DNA from: Larix kaempferi
Lineage: Eukaryota; Streptophyta; Pinopsida; Pinales; Pinaceae
Direction of reading: 5' to 3'
Assembly (NCBI GenBank): GCA_027924585.1
Contig: BSBM01000096.1
Coordinates: 6,013,501 to 6,077,500, forward strand
Length of the DNA: 64,000 nucleotides
Part shown: positions 47,346-56,816 of the stretch, piece by piece
Layout of the letters: the number at the start of each line of letters is the position of its first letter
Numbering within the stretch: the first letter of the stretch is position 1
The notes under the pieces: generated by a model
Database searches by the model: none
Told to the model about the DNA's origin: nothing
What the model saw: the letters and a program-made list of their open reading frames with translations, nothing else
Translations under genes and position numbers: made by a program

Positions 47346-47361
47346 GGGGAGTCGCCAAAAC
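47346..47361 (-). other. Primer-binding site of element B (tRNA-Arg type)
   Basis: On the minus strand, after the LTR and a short gtttt, TGGCGACTCC is found, the complement of the plant tRNA-Arg 3' end as used by Ogre/Tat-type elements. It agrees with the older site in element A. The tRNA identity is from family knowledge. Confidence 0.65.
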
Positions 47362-48079
47362 TGTAGCTAGGGTTTTACCCCTAGCTTGTGCCAATGAGCA
47401 CCTACTAAGGAGAATGGACTCCTTAGTAGCAGTTCAGTATATTAAACTAATTATGCAATAAACAAAAAATTAAATTATTTCTAATACAAGCATGAAGCAT
47501 AAACACCAAAATGAAAGAATGTCTTTGTATTGATGTTACCTTGAGTGTCAAGGTTGGTGAAGCCCTTTGCAGTGTCCAAGAGGATGCTCCAAGCTCCAAG
47601 AATGCTCCTTCTCCTTCTCCAATGTTGGGGATGGGCCAAAGGTGGCTCTCAAGGTGAAACTAGTTCAAAGGTGGACTAGGGTTTCGAGAGAGATTTTGGC
47701 AGAGTAAGGGTGCTTGTGATTGTGGATATGGAATAAGGGATCTCCATCACCTATTTATAGTTTTTTGGTGGTGGAGTGCTGACCCATGGTTTTAGGAAAC
47801 ACATGGTTTTATGCAGCTGTATAGGGTTTTTTCTTCCTTTTCCTCATTATTTTATATTTTTATTCCCTTTTTAGGGGATTTTTGCTATTTTTGGAGGAAA
47901 AGGGGGTTTTTTAGCCTTTTTTAGGCTATTTTGATGGTTTTTTGGCCTTTTGGAGGCATTTTAGGCCTTTTGGAGGCTTTTTAATGGGTTTTTTGGGATT
48001 TTTAATGGAAATATGGTAGGAAAATGGACAAATGAGTCATGTAATGTGGTAAATGAGCTAGTGAGCACTTTTTGGGTGT
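47362..48079 (-). mobile_element. Inner 5' LTR of element B (5 bases short)
   Basis: Identical in reading to 37823-38545 except that the outer terminal taaca is missing; in its place stands cgccaaaac (48080-48088), which is part of the primer-binding site. TATA box on the minus strand at 47759-47750. Confidence 0.9.
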
Positions 48080-48088
48080 CGCCAAAAC
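48080..48088 (-). other. Primer-binding-site remnant between tandem LTRs
   Basis: cgccaaaac equals the plus-strand sequence at 47353-47361 next to the inner LTR. It marks an LTR-PBS-LTR junction. Confidence 0.85.
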
Positions 48089-48812
48089 TGTAGCTAGGGT
48101 TTTACCCCTAGCTTGTGCCAATGAGCACCTACTAAGGAGAATGGACTCCTTAGTAGCAGTTCAGTATATTAAACTAATTATGCAATAAACAAAAAATTAA
48201 ATTATTTCTAATACAAGCATGAAGCATAAACACCAAAATGAAAGAATGTCTTTGTATTGATGTTACCTTGAGTGTCAAGGTTGGTGAAGCCCTTTGCAGT
48301 GTCCAAGAGGATGCTCCAAGCTCCAAGAATGCTCCTTCTCCTTCTCCAATGTTGGGGATGGGCCAAAGGTGGCTCTCAAGGTGAAACTAGTTCAAAGGTG
48401 GACTAGGGTTTCGAGAGAGATTTTGGCAGAGTAAGGGTGCTTGTGATTGTGGATATGGAATAAGGGATCTCCATCACCTATTTATAGTTTTTTGGTGGTG
48501 GAGTGCTGACCCATGGTTTTAGGAAACACATGGTTTTATGCAGCTGTATAGGGTTTTTTCTTCCTTTTCCTCATTATTTTATATTTTTATTCCCTTTTTA
48601 GGGGATTTTTGCTATTTTTGGAGGAAAAGGGGGTTTTTTAGCCTTTTTTAGGCTATTTTGATGGTTTTTTTGGCCTTTTGGAGGCATTTTAGGCCTTTTG
48701 GAGGCTTTTTAATGGGTTTTTTGGGATTTTTAATGGAAATATGGTAGGAAAATGGACAAATGAGTCATGTAATGTGGTAAATGAGCTAGTGAGCACTTTT
48801 TGGGTGTTAACA
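48089..48812 (-). mobile_element. Outer 5' LTR of element B (724 bp)
   Basis: Full-length LTR with both ends, followed by the gggtc target duplication (48813-48817). It has one extra T in the run near 48668 relative to the other two. TATA box on the minus strand at 48486-48477. Confidence 0.92.
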
Positions 48813-49263
48813 GGGTCGGCCCTGTATGAGTCATGTGGGTTAAAGGGTTATTAGACCACCCTAGTGGGGTCGGCCCTGTCACATTATGTAAAGTGGTTAA
48901 GTTGGGGCTGACCTATTTATTGTAAAATTCACGTCGGAGTAGTGTATAAATAGAGGAGGTGCGTTCCTCATTTATCACACTCACTCATTATTCACTCACT
49001 TGTGAATGGCGCATATGTGTGAGAGAGAGATCTACTATGGAGGAGAAGGAGCTCATGTTTGGGATATACATCTCTGTATTTTTTATCATCTATATTGAGG
49101 AAGCTTTGTTGGGTTTTCTACCCCATGAGGGTTTCTTAGGATAAATCTGTGTCTCTTGTGTTTATGCTGTGCTTGTTGTTCTTTCAGTGATCCTGTATAT
49201 GCTATTGTTGTGAAATGGAATGTAATGCTGATATTTTCTGTCTTAGCATATTGAATCTTAACA
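48813..49263 (+). mobile_element. 3' LTR of the copia element, right part
   Basis: Continues the LTR interrupted at 37822, from gggtcggccctgtatgagtc to ...atcttaaca. TATA box at 48945-48953. The first five bases are the duplicated target of element B. Confidence 0.9.
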
Positions 49264-49840
49264 TTCCTTACATTTGATCTGTGTATGCATTATGTTTTAA
49301 TTGAATTTGTTCAACTAAAATATTTATTTGTTTCTGCGAATGATTCACAGTAAATCATAATCTATGCTAATTTTTCAATTGACATATCGGTTACAGGTTA
49401 ATATTGAACGAGCTTAAACACTTAATATTGCATCGAGTTAATTTTATCTGATTGATTGTAACTCAAGCAGATAAGGAATTGATCTCCTTTACATTTCTAT
49501 CAAGTGGATGAACATACTTATCTATTTTCACATCAAATTAATCTGCACTTAAACAAGACACCTTTTAGAGTAGGTCTAACTTAGTTTAGATTTCCTTCCT
49601 AGGTAGATTTGTTTCAAATTGAACACACTTTTTTTTCCTTCATTGGAAGACAGATCCTTTTGGGATCAAAACCAAAAGTGCCAGAGGAGGCCTTTGTATC
49701 CGTGGGAGATCACTCTACCAAACAACTTGAGGATAGGGTAATACTTGCGCAGGATTATCTGAAGCCTTTGGTTGGGTTTTCTTCTTCTGTTGAGATATTT
49801 GGATCCCATTCCAACACCCTACATACCCGAGGCCTTAACA
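49264..49840 (+). mobile_element. Inner part of the 5' LTR of gypsy element C
   Basis: The last ~230 bp (from ccttcattggaagacagatcc near 49635 to gaggccttaaca) match 58855-59065, the end of the 3' LTR. Left of that the two do not visibly match, so the rest of this LTR is uncertain. It is followed after two bases by a TGG-starting primer-binding site. Confidence 0.65.
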
Positions 49841-49842
49841 AA

Positions 49843-49861
49843 TGGCACTAGAAGGAGGGCC
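49843..49861 (+). other. Primer-binding site of element C
   Basis: TGGCACTAGAAGGAGGGCC lies two bases after the LTR end and only ~12 bases before the gag ATG (49873). The matching tRNA was not identified. Confidence 0.5.
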
Positions 49862-49872
49862 AATAGTAAAAT

Positions 49873-51570
49873 ATGCCTAAACATAATACTCATAAACCTC
49901 CTCCAGCAAGAACATTGTCGGTTATCAGTCGTAGCCAATCACAGGCATCTACATCTGAACAGCAAACAGTTCCACAACCAACTGTAATTCCTGATACACC
50001 TGCAGCTAAGCAGGAAAATAGAAGGGATATCCTTATCTTATCACCTACTAGAGGATCCATTTCACTTGAACACATATTGAAAAGTTCTAATGATAGTGTT
50101 GCTATACAACAAAGAATTATTGAACAACGAAATAGAGGACTAGCAACAATTCAATTGAACACCATTTTGTAGACCGATAACCAAGAAGGTCAACAGACAG
50201 CTGACCAAAACACTGAAAATCAAAACAAAACTGAGCAACCAGGTTCCCCTGAGTACAACCTTAATTCTCTCTTTCAAGGAGTACCACAAGATCAAACTAA
50301 TGTTGCAACTGGTGGACCACCACCCACTCCTCCTTCATCATCATCCTCTTTGTCTGAAAATGAACACTCTTCTAGCTCTTCATCTGAAGAAGAGGAAGAC
50401 CAACCAATGGTTGAAGAAGGCCATAACAGACCTTGGCTTGACTAAGATGTTGTATTTATACTTGGGGATCGACATAGATTGCCTAAAAACCCTGAAAAGT
50501 GGCTTCCTAAGTTCAATCCAGATAATAAATCACCTACATTAGATCACATCAAGACTTTTATGCAGACCATTTTTACTTAGGAGTGTTGTCCATGAAGATG
50601 TGGTTTGCAGACTATTCCCTTATACATTTGAAGGAAAGGCATCCACATGGTACTTTTCCATAGAGGCCATATCCATAAATTCTTGGGATGAGTTTGAAAA
50701 ATTGTTTATCCAGGAGTTTGGGGATGATAAAACTCCACAAGATCTAGTCTTAGAATTGTCTTCCATGAAGATTAGAGGTAAAGAGAGGGTCAAAGACTAT
50801 AATCAAATATTTTCTTATCTGAAAAATTGGACCCCTGCCACTGTTCTTCCTATAGAAGAACTGTTGGTTGCTTATTATGAAAAGGGATTACCTGTTCCCA
50901 TTGCGATGTGGTTCAAAAGAGCACATAAAGACAACTTGTTTGAGGCTTATGCTGAAGCAATTCAGGTTGAAAAGGATATGTTCTGCCTAAAGGATAATCC
51001 TGATGCTTCAGAAGAACAACCTTCTACATCCCGAAAGAAAACCGATAGTGCTCCTAAACCCACTACTCAAAACAAAGATGCTTTTGAAATGACTGATATC
51101 AAGAAGTTTCTCCAGAAAATGTCTAATTAGATGGTTGATTTAAAAAAGAATAATAATGAAAATCAAAATAATAACAGAGGTTTTGCAAGGCCACCTTTGA
51201 GGAGACCTTATCAACCTCCCCAAAATCCACCAGCTCCTAATCCTAATGAAGGACTAACTTCCGAAGAAATTTATTCTATCTTCAAATCTTTGGCCACAGA
51301 ATCAAAAAATGTCCCTGAACCCTTTGATGATCAAACGAATCAAGATCCACAATTACCGGAAGAAGGAGATGAAGAAGAGGATCCATAGATTAATACTGTA
51401 AGCTATTTTTTTGAACTCCCAATGAATGAATAAGAAGAAGAACCTGAGATAGTATTCAATGTTCAACATCGTTATAACACTAGATCAAAAGGACAACCCT
51501 CCCAGGAACCTTCATCTTCAACAATAGTTCCCAACAAAGGTAAAACTGTTCCTCAAAAGGATACAATCAT
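49873..51570 (+). pseudogene. Gag relic of gypsy element C
   Basis: From ATG 49873 a low-complexity N-terminal part (Gln, Ser, Pro, acidic SSSSSSEEEED) continues to about 50580 with stops at 50170, 50443 and 50577. Then, one frame over, the Gag core EGKASTWYFSIEAISINSWDEFEK and LSSMKIRGKERVKDY (50600-51130). Stops TAG at 51128, TAG at 51386 and TAA near 51431 interrupt one continuous frame that reads on into protease. A basic Asn/Pro-rich patch follows the core; no zinc knuckle was seen. Confidence 0.82.
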
Positions 51571-51577
51571 TCCTAAA

Positions 51578-52141
51578 ATGGAGTACAGTTTGTCTGAAGA
51601 TTTGAAAAGAGTCAAAGCAAATATTTCTTTGTTTAAAGTTCTGAAAATCCCTTCTATGAGGGATTCTTTACCTAAAAGCATGATAGTCAAAGAACCAAGG
51701 GAAACACAAAACAATAACTTAGACTCTTTTACCAAACCAGACGATCAGAAACCTGGAAGCAAGAGGACACCTCCTTTCTTTCTTACCTTTGAAATATTCA
51801 ACATAAATGTACACAATTGTATGATAGATTCAGGTGCCTCCTCCAATGTGATGCCCCTGTATGTCGGTAGAAAACTAAATGCAAGTTGGGAACCCTATCC
51901 TACTCAGATTGTCCATCTTGATAGATCCAAAGTGAGAGTAGTGGGGAGATTAAGAAATGTGTTGTTGACATTATCTGCCGATCCCCGGATCCACCAGACC
52001 ATAGATATCGTTGTAGTTGACATCCCTGAAGCCTATGGAATGTGGTTGAGTAGAGATTGGTCAAAGAAGATCAAAGGATACTTTGCTACTGATTGGTCTC
52101 ACCTATGGCTGCCTTATAATGGACAACCAAACAAGATTTAA
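51578..52141 (+). pseudogene. Aspartic protease relic of gypsy element C
   Basis: Active-site text CMIDSGASSNVMPL near 51820-51860 (D-S-G-A) and the downstream PEAYGMWLSRDW phrase (family LLGRDW) identify a retroviral-type protease. It lies in the same frame as the Gag core and the RNase H that follows, so gag-pol was originally one frame here. It ends at a TAA at 52139-52141. Confidence 0.85.
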
Positions 52142-52389
52142 ATCACTAGGGAACCATTTATAAAGCAAACAGTCACTGACCTTAATGACTCAAGTGAACC
52201 TGCTTGCTACTTTAGTTCACATATTGAACATTTCAAATTTGATACCTTCTTTGGGGATCTACCAGCTGATCCTTCACCACATGAGAATGTACAGAATGAA
52301 TCACAAATTATCAATGTTACTTATGTACCATTCTCAATAACTATTGTACATAATGTTTATAATGTTAATACAAATTTTATGATTGATCC

Positions 52390-52790
52390 TATTGCATGGA
52401 CTTTATTTTTTGATGGCTCCAGATCTAAAGATGGATCTGGTGCAGGTTGTGTCCTTATTGATCCAAAAGGGACTAAAACCATGATTGCTTGCAGACTTGA
52501 GTTTGAATGTACCAATAATGTAGCTGAATATGAGGCCCTGGTTTAGGGACTAAAGAAGGCTATTGATATGGTTTCACAAGTAATTGAATGTTTTGGAGAT
52601 TCCGAAATCATAGTTAAACAGGTAAGAAACAAGATACATTATTTCTCTCCACGTTTAACGAATTATCAAAAAATGGTAAGAGATATTAATAACTCATTCT
52701 ATGCATTCAACATTAAGTTAGTCCCTAGGCCATAGAGTTTTGATGCTGACCTCCTGGAAAATACAACATCTAGGATGATTCCACCAGAAG
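52390..52790 (+). pseudogene. Extra RNase H domain, located before RT (element C)
   Basis: The text TLFFDGSRSKDGSGAG, then CTNNVAEYEAL and FGDSEIIVKQV, carries the D, E and D residues of the RNase HI active site in the pattern of the archaeal-type (second) RNase H known from Tat-clade gypsy elements. It degrades the RNA of RNA-DNA hybrids. Stops at 52544 (TAG) and 52733 (TAG) both fall where Gln is expected. In described Tat elements I recall this domain after the RT-linked RNase H, next to integrase; here it lies between protease and RT. Confidence 0.75.
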
Positions 52791-53099
52791 GCTTGTCACC
52801 TGAAACTTTTTCAATAGAACTTATGTACATGCCCTTTATCCCTAATAATGTAACAAACTGGAAAGTGTTTGATGATGACCAACAAATAATAGATTTTCTC
52901 ACAACCTAGGATACCTTTCAAGACATGGCAATAAATGAGAATGAGCATGAGAAATCTCTCTCTGATCCTTCCAACATTATCTCAAAATCAGTCATCAACC
53001 TAGAGAAATTTTATTACTTGTAAGATAAGTTCAAACAAAAGACCAACTATAAGACCCAGAGTTCATCTCTTAACCATGAGACAACCAACCTAGGTACTG

Positions 53100-54050
53100 A
53101 AGAGAATCCTCGTTTCATCAATCTTGGGGTTGACTGCTCTGTTGAAGAAAGAAGAGATTTTATCAGATTGTGTAAAGAGTTCAAATATTTTTTTGCATGG
53201 AACTACGATGAACTAAATACTTTTGACACTAGCATCATGCACCATAACATACCAATGAAACCAGAAGTGAAACCTTACCAGCATAAGTTAAGGAAGATGC
53301 ATCCCCGTTTGGAACCGTCTGTAAAGAAAGTTATTGAGAAGTTACTGGATCATATTTCTTGTTAGACATACACAATGGATAGCTAACTTGGTAACTGTTC
53401 GCAAAAAGAATGGGAAAATAAGACATTGTGTCGATTTCAAAAATTTGAATAGAGCTTCCAAAAAGGATAATTACCTTTTTCCTCCTACAGAGCAGATTCT
53501 ACAAAGAGTAGTAGGGTCTGAGATGTTCTCTCTCCTGGATGGTTTCTCAGGATATAACCAAGTCATAGTTTCCCCTGATGACCAACTAAAAACAACTTTC
53601 AGAACTCCTTGGGGTACCTTTTCCGACAGGCGAATGCCTTTTGGGATGATAAATGCAGGAGCTACATTCCAGAGAGCTATGGATATAGCTTTCATAGGTT
53701 TGATGCACAATTCTGTCATAGTATACTTAGATGATAGTACTATTTATTCGAAGAAATGAAATGAACATTTGTCTGCTCTGAAACAGGTGTTTGAACGCTA
53801 CAGGAAATACAGGATTTCGCTAAACCCTAAGAATTCCATATTTGCAGTAACAGAAGGTAAGCTCCTGGGTTTCATTGTTTATAAGGAAGGTATGATTATC
53901 GATCCTAAATTCACTGAAGCTATTTCGAAGATCAATTTCTTGTTACACGCACAACCATGCAATCATTCCCCGGTAAGATTAATTTTGTACGTAGGTTTGT
54001 TCCAAATTTTGCACAAATTGTTAAGCCATTACAACAGTTAGTTAAAAAAG
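53100..54050 (+). pseudogene. Reverse transcriptase relic of gypsy element C
   Basis: Starts with KEFKYFFAWNYDELNTFD (53168) in the frame of the upstream domains. A frameshift near 53350 leads to WIANLVTVRKKNGKIRHCVDF, FSLLDGFSGYNQ, FRTPWGTFSDRRMPFGMINAGATFQRAMD and the catalytic YLDD (about 53725). A TGA at 53758 falls where the family has Trp. The palm end LNPKNSIFAVTEGKLLGFIV follows. Another frameshift occurs near 54000-54060. The RT is dead but all main motifs are visible. Confidence 0.9.
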
Positions 54051-54770
54051 ATGCATAGTTTAGGTGGTATAAGGAACAGAGAGATGCATTTGTCGAAATT
54101 CAGAGAGCCATCATAGAAGCCCTTGCTCTCATGTCTCCAGATTTTGACAGAGATTTTATTCTGTATACCTTTGCTACTGAATTTTTTTACGCAGCTGTCC
54201 TGACACAGAAAGATGATAACGATACTGAAATTCCGATTCCATTCATGAGCTCAACGTTTAAAAGAGCAGAACTTAACTACTCTCAAATTGAGAAGCAGGC
54301 TTATGTGGTCTACAAATCAGTAAAACATTACAGACTGTATTTATTGAAATCTCGAACCAAGGTTATCGTGCCTTATAAAGCCATCAGAAATGTTTTGGTT
54401 CAGAAAGAACTAGGTGGGAAAAGATCCCATTGGATGACAGCTTTGCAGGAATATGACTTGGAAATCAGACCAAAAAATATTGTAAAAGGACAAGGTTTAT
54501 GCTTGCTTACCGCTCAGTCAAATGATCTTGTACATCAACAGACTGAATGGGAGTAGGAGGAAAATGTTCCTACAGGTTCTGTTAATGCCATAGAAACTCC
54601 AACATTTGAATGGTGCGATCATATTAAGTTTTTTCTAAACCATGGGTTTGCTTCTGAAACCCTTGACTTCAAAAAATGTAGAGCTCCAAGATTAAAGGCT
54701 GCTCCATATCAATTTATTAATGGAGTTTTGTTTAGGAAAAATTGCGATGGAGTTTTCCTTAGATGGTAGG
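54051..54770 (+). pseudogene. RT-linked RNase H and integrase leader of element C
   Basis: FILYTFATEFFYAAVLTQKD and ELNYSQIEKQAYVVYKSV with HYRLYLL (54131-54556) are the usual gypsy RNase H. After a TAG at 54556 the frame reads EWCDHIKFFLNHGFASE and INGVLFRKNCDGVFLRW, the stretch that leads into integrase. It breaks off there: no zinc-binding HHCC and no D-D-E core follow, so integrase is deleted. Confidence 0.82.
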
Positions 54771-54782
54771 ACATCTTTTGGA

Positions 54783-56572
54783 TCAGATCCAAAAGGAGAA
54801 CATCAATCAGATCTAAAATCATCATTGGAACTTTAGGTTGAGGTGGAAGACAAGCACAAATCAACGGGGTGTGAACCAACGAATTTGGGAAAGAGGCATG
54901 CTGCTATAAAAACACCACATGAGGAGGAAATTTGGGCACAAAGGTCTGGGTGCAGTTCTGATTTTTGCATGTCTTTGTTGCAGCCCAAGATGACAGCCAC
55001 TTCCAATGAGAATGTTGGATTAGAAGATCCTTCTCGTGTTAGAATTCAAAATTGGGAGAAGGATGAATTGCAAGAAGCTGAAGAGGAGGTTCACTAGCTA
55101 GAACTTCTTGCCCTGATTGGACCATTGAAAATGAGTGAGGAAAAAATCAAGGAGGCACTGAAAAACCTCCATGAACTTAATGATTTGATCTCTCACTACT
55201 ATTGGAGAACTGCATCAATGGAGGAGCAACCCTCTGTTGAAAATTTTGTGCACATGCGGGAAGTAGTAGGAAGCCTAAAAGGAAATTTCTCTCAGTTTCT
55301 TTCTGATAGAGATCACTTGCTGGAGCTTGTGAATGTGTAATATAATGCTGCAATAAGGGATGATGAGGAGATCAATAAGCTCACACATATGTTGGAAACC
55401 ACCCAAGATTCTCTGATTGGTACTCATGGTGCTTGTCAAGAATGTGAGAATCAGATTGAGCAGCTTAATGAGAAGCTTCTAGAATCACTTTTTACCTCCC
55501 ATCTTCCACAAAGTCACAATAAAATGATTGAATTATTTCATATTCCAAGGGAGGAACCGGATCATGAGGATCATTTATCTTTACATGTGCTTGAGGAGTG
55601 TGCAGAACAGTTTGATGAAAACCAAGCACCTGATCATTTCCTAAGGGAACTTGAGCTGTTCCTTGGAAACAGTCACTCTCCCATGGAAAAGTGGGATGAG
55701 AGCACCCAATTTGGGCCAGCCAATAATGAAGAAATTGCAGCCATAAGTCTGATTACTGAAGGTTGCAGACATACAAAGAAGGTTCATAGTCCTTCCCCAC
55801 ATGTCATGGATTCAACAATAAAAATGGGGAATCAATAGTGGCTGAAGAATTTTTTCTTGTTGATGCCACATGTACCACAAGTGGATCATGATCTGCTCCT
55901 ATGGGAGATAGATCTTATTGCAGTAGAGATGGCTTATTTTAGCTCATGTGAATCAACAAGCAAGATGTATGATTCATCCATTGGATGGATGGATAGAGGC
56001 AACACAAAAAAGGGAAATCTTGAAGGTAAAAGGTTTTCTTGTTTCTGCAATAAATTTCTTATTATAGCTCACATTGTCTTGAATTGTGAGCAACAACAAA
56101 AGTATATTTTGCAGCCATTTGATGTCACTCATCCACATATGGATGGGGTGAAAGAGTACCTGACAATCATGAAACCTCCTTGCAAAATGTTTTATGCTTA
56201 TGGTCAAGGGAAGGCAACTAAGCAGGCAAGTTGCCAAGATAAATTAATGGAACATTTTATTTGCAGAAGTTGGCCTATGTGGAGGGAATCCACATGTTGG
56301 GAGGGATGCTTGAAAATTTTCTCCAATGGTAAAGAGATGAGCCATTGGATGTCTTCACTAGAAGAAACATTTTTCTATCCACTTGGTTTAGTTGGAAGTA
56401 ATGTCCTTTCAGTTATTCCTCAGATAAAAAGGCACATGTTTCATGACAGATTCACTGAATTGATATTGATCATGGGGAGAATGTAGTTGATACTTTGGGA
56501 TCCGGGCATTCATTGGGGTGACAGATTGCCAAAGGTGATAGAACAGTTTTGTTCCTTGAAGAAGAAATAGTG
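54783..56572 (+). pseudogene. Unrecognised one-frame ORF relic downstream of pol (element C)
   Basis: A single frame of nearly 600 codons with only five internal stops (54834, 55097, 55338, 55836, 56484) and no frameshift. Contents: a charged coiled-coil N-terminal half (KIKEALKNLHELNDLI, QLNEKLLESL), an acidic middle (REEPDHEDHLSLHVLEECAEQF), and a Cys/His/aromatic-rich end (CFCNKFLIIAH, CKMFYAYGQGKATKQ, WRESTCWEGCLKIFSNGKEM, LGLVGSNVLSVIPQIK). It lies between the truncated pol and the 3' LTR, the site of extra ORFs in Tat-type elements, and it replaces the integrase core. No domain was recognised. It is not visibly similar to the relic at 27416-30968. Confidence 0.55.
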
Positions 56573-56802
56573 GGATCCAGGAATTCTACTCAAGTTATCC
56601 TAGCTGGGCTGAAAATTTTGTTTATGATTTAGTATAGGAAGAGTTTACAGTACAATTTATATTTCATATTCATCTTGCATTTCTTTTTTGGAAGAACCCA
56701 AGCTTAACTTTCAGATTGTTTAAGGGATGGGGGACAAATTTAATCAGAGTGGTGCAACAAAAGCTTGGTGGGATCCTAAAATTGCTTGAGGACAAGCAAT
56801 CT

Positions 56803-56816
56803 TGGGAGGGGAGGAC
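56803..56816 (+). other. Polypurine tract of element C
   Basis: The phrase ttgaggacaagcaatcttgg, common just before the 3' LTR of plant gypsy elements, is followed by gggaggggaggac, which abuts the LTR. Confidence 0.75.

Larger units (their letters stand above)
37823..48812 (-). mobile_element. Ty3/gypsy element B: young, non-autonomous, tandem 5' LTRs
   Basis: A minus-strand element of 10990 bp flanked by gggtc on both sides. Order on the minus strand: LTR (48812-48089), nine bases of primer-binding site, LTR lacking its first five bases (48079-47362), primer-binding site, leader with a tandem array, open 1479-codon gag-protease frame (45647-41208), 2.66 kb of repeats and non-coding sequence, polypurine tract, 3' LTR (38545-37823). 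The three LTRs are identical as far as I could follow, except one extra T in the 48089-48812 copy. The intact frame and identical LTRs indicate a recent jump. RT, RNase H and integrase are absent, so the proteins must have come from a related element. Confidence 0.9.
31355..49263 (+). mobile_element. Ty1/copia element, whole span including nested gypsy element B
   Basis: Bounded by LTRs starting TGTTGAGATATTG (31355 and 37665) and ending ...TTGAATCTTAACA (31958 and 49263). Flanks are ctcct on the left and ttcct on the right, a target duplication with one mismatch. Without the inserted element B and its 5-bp duplication, the copia element is about 6.9 kb. Only RT and RNase H relics remain; gag, protease and integrase were not recognised, so this copy is defective. 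LTR divergence is visible (about one change in 25 bases in the part compared), which makes it older than element B. Confidence 0.85.
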
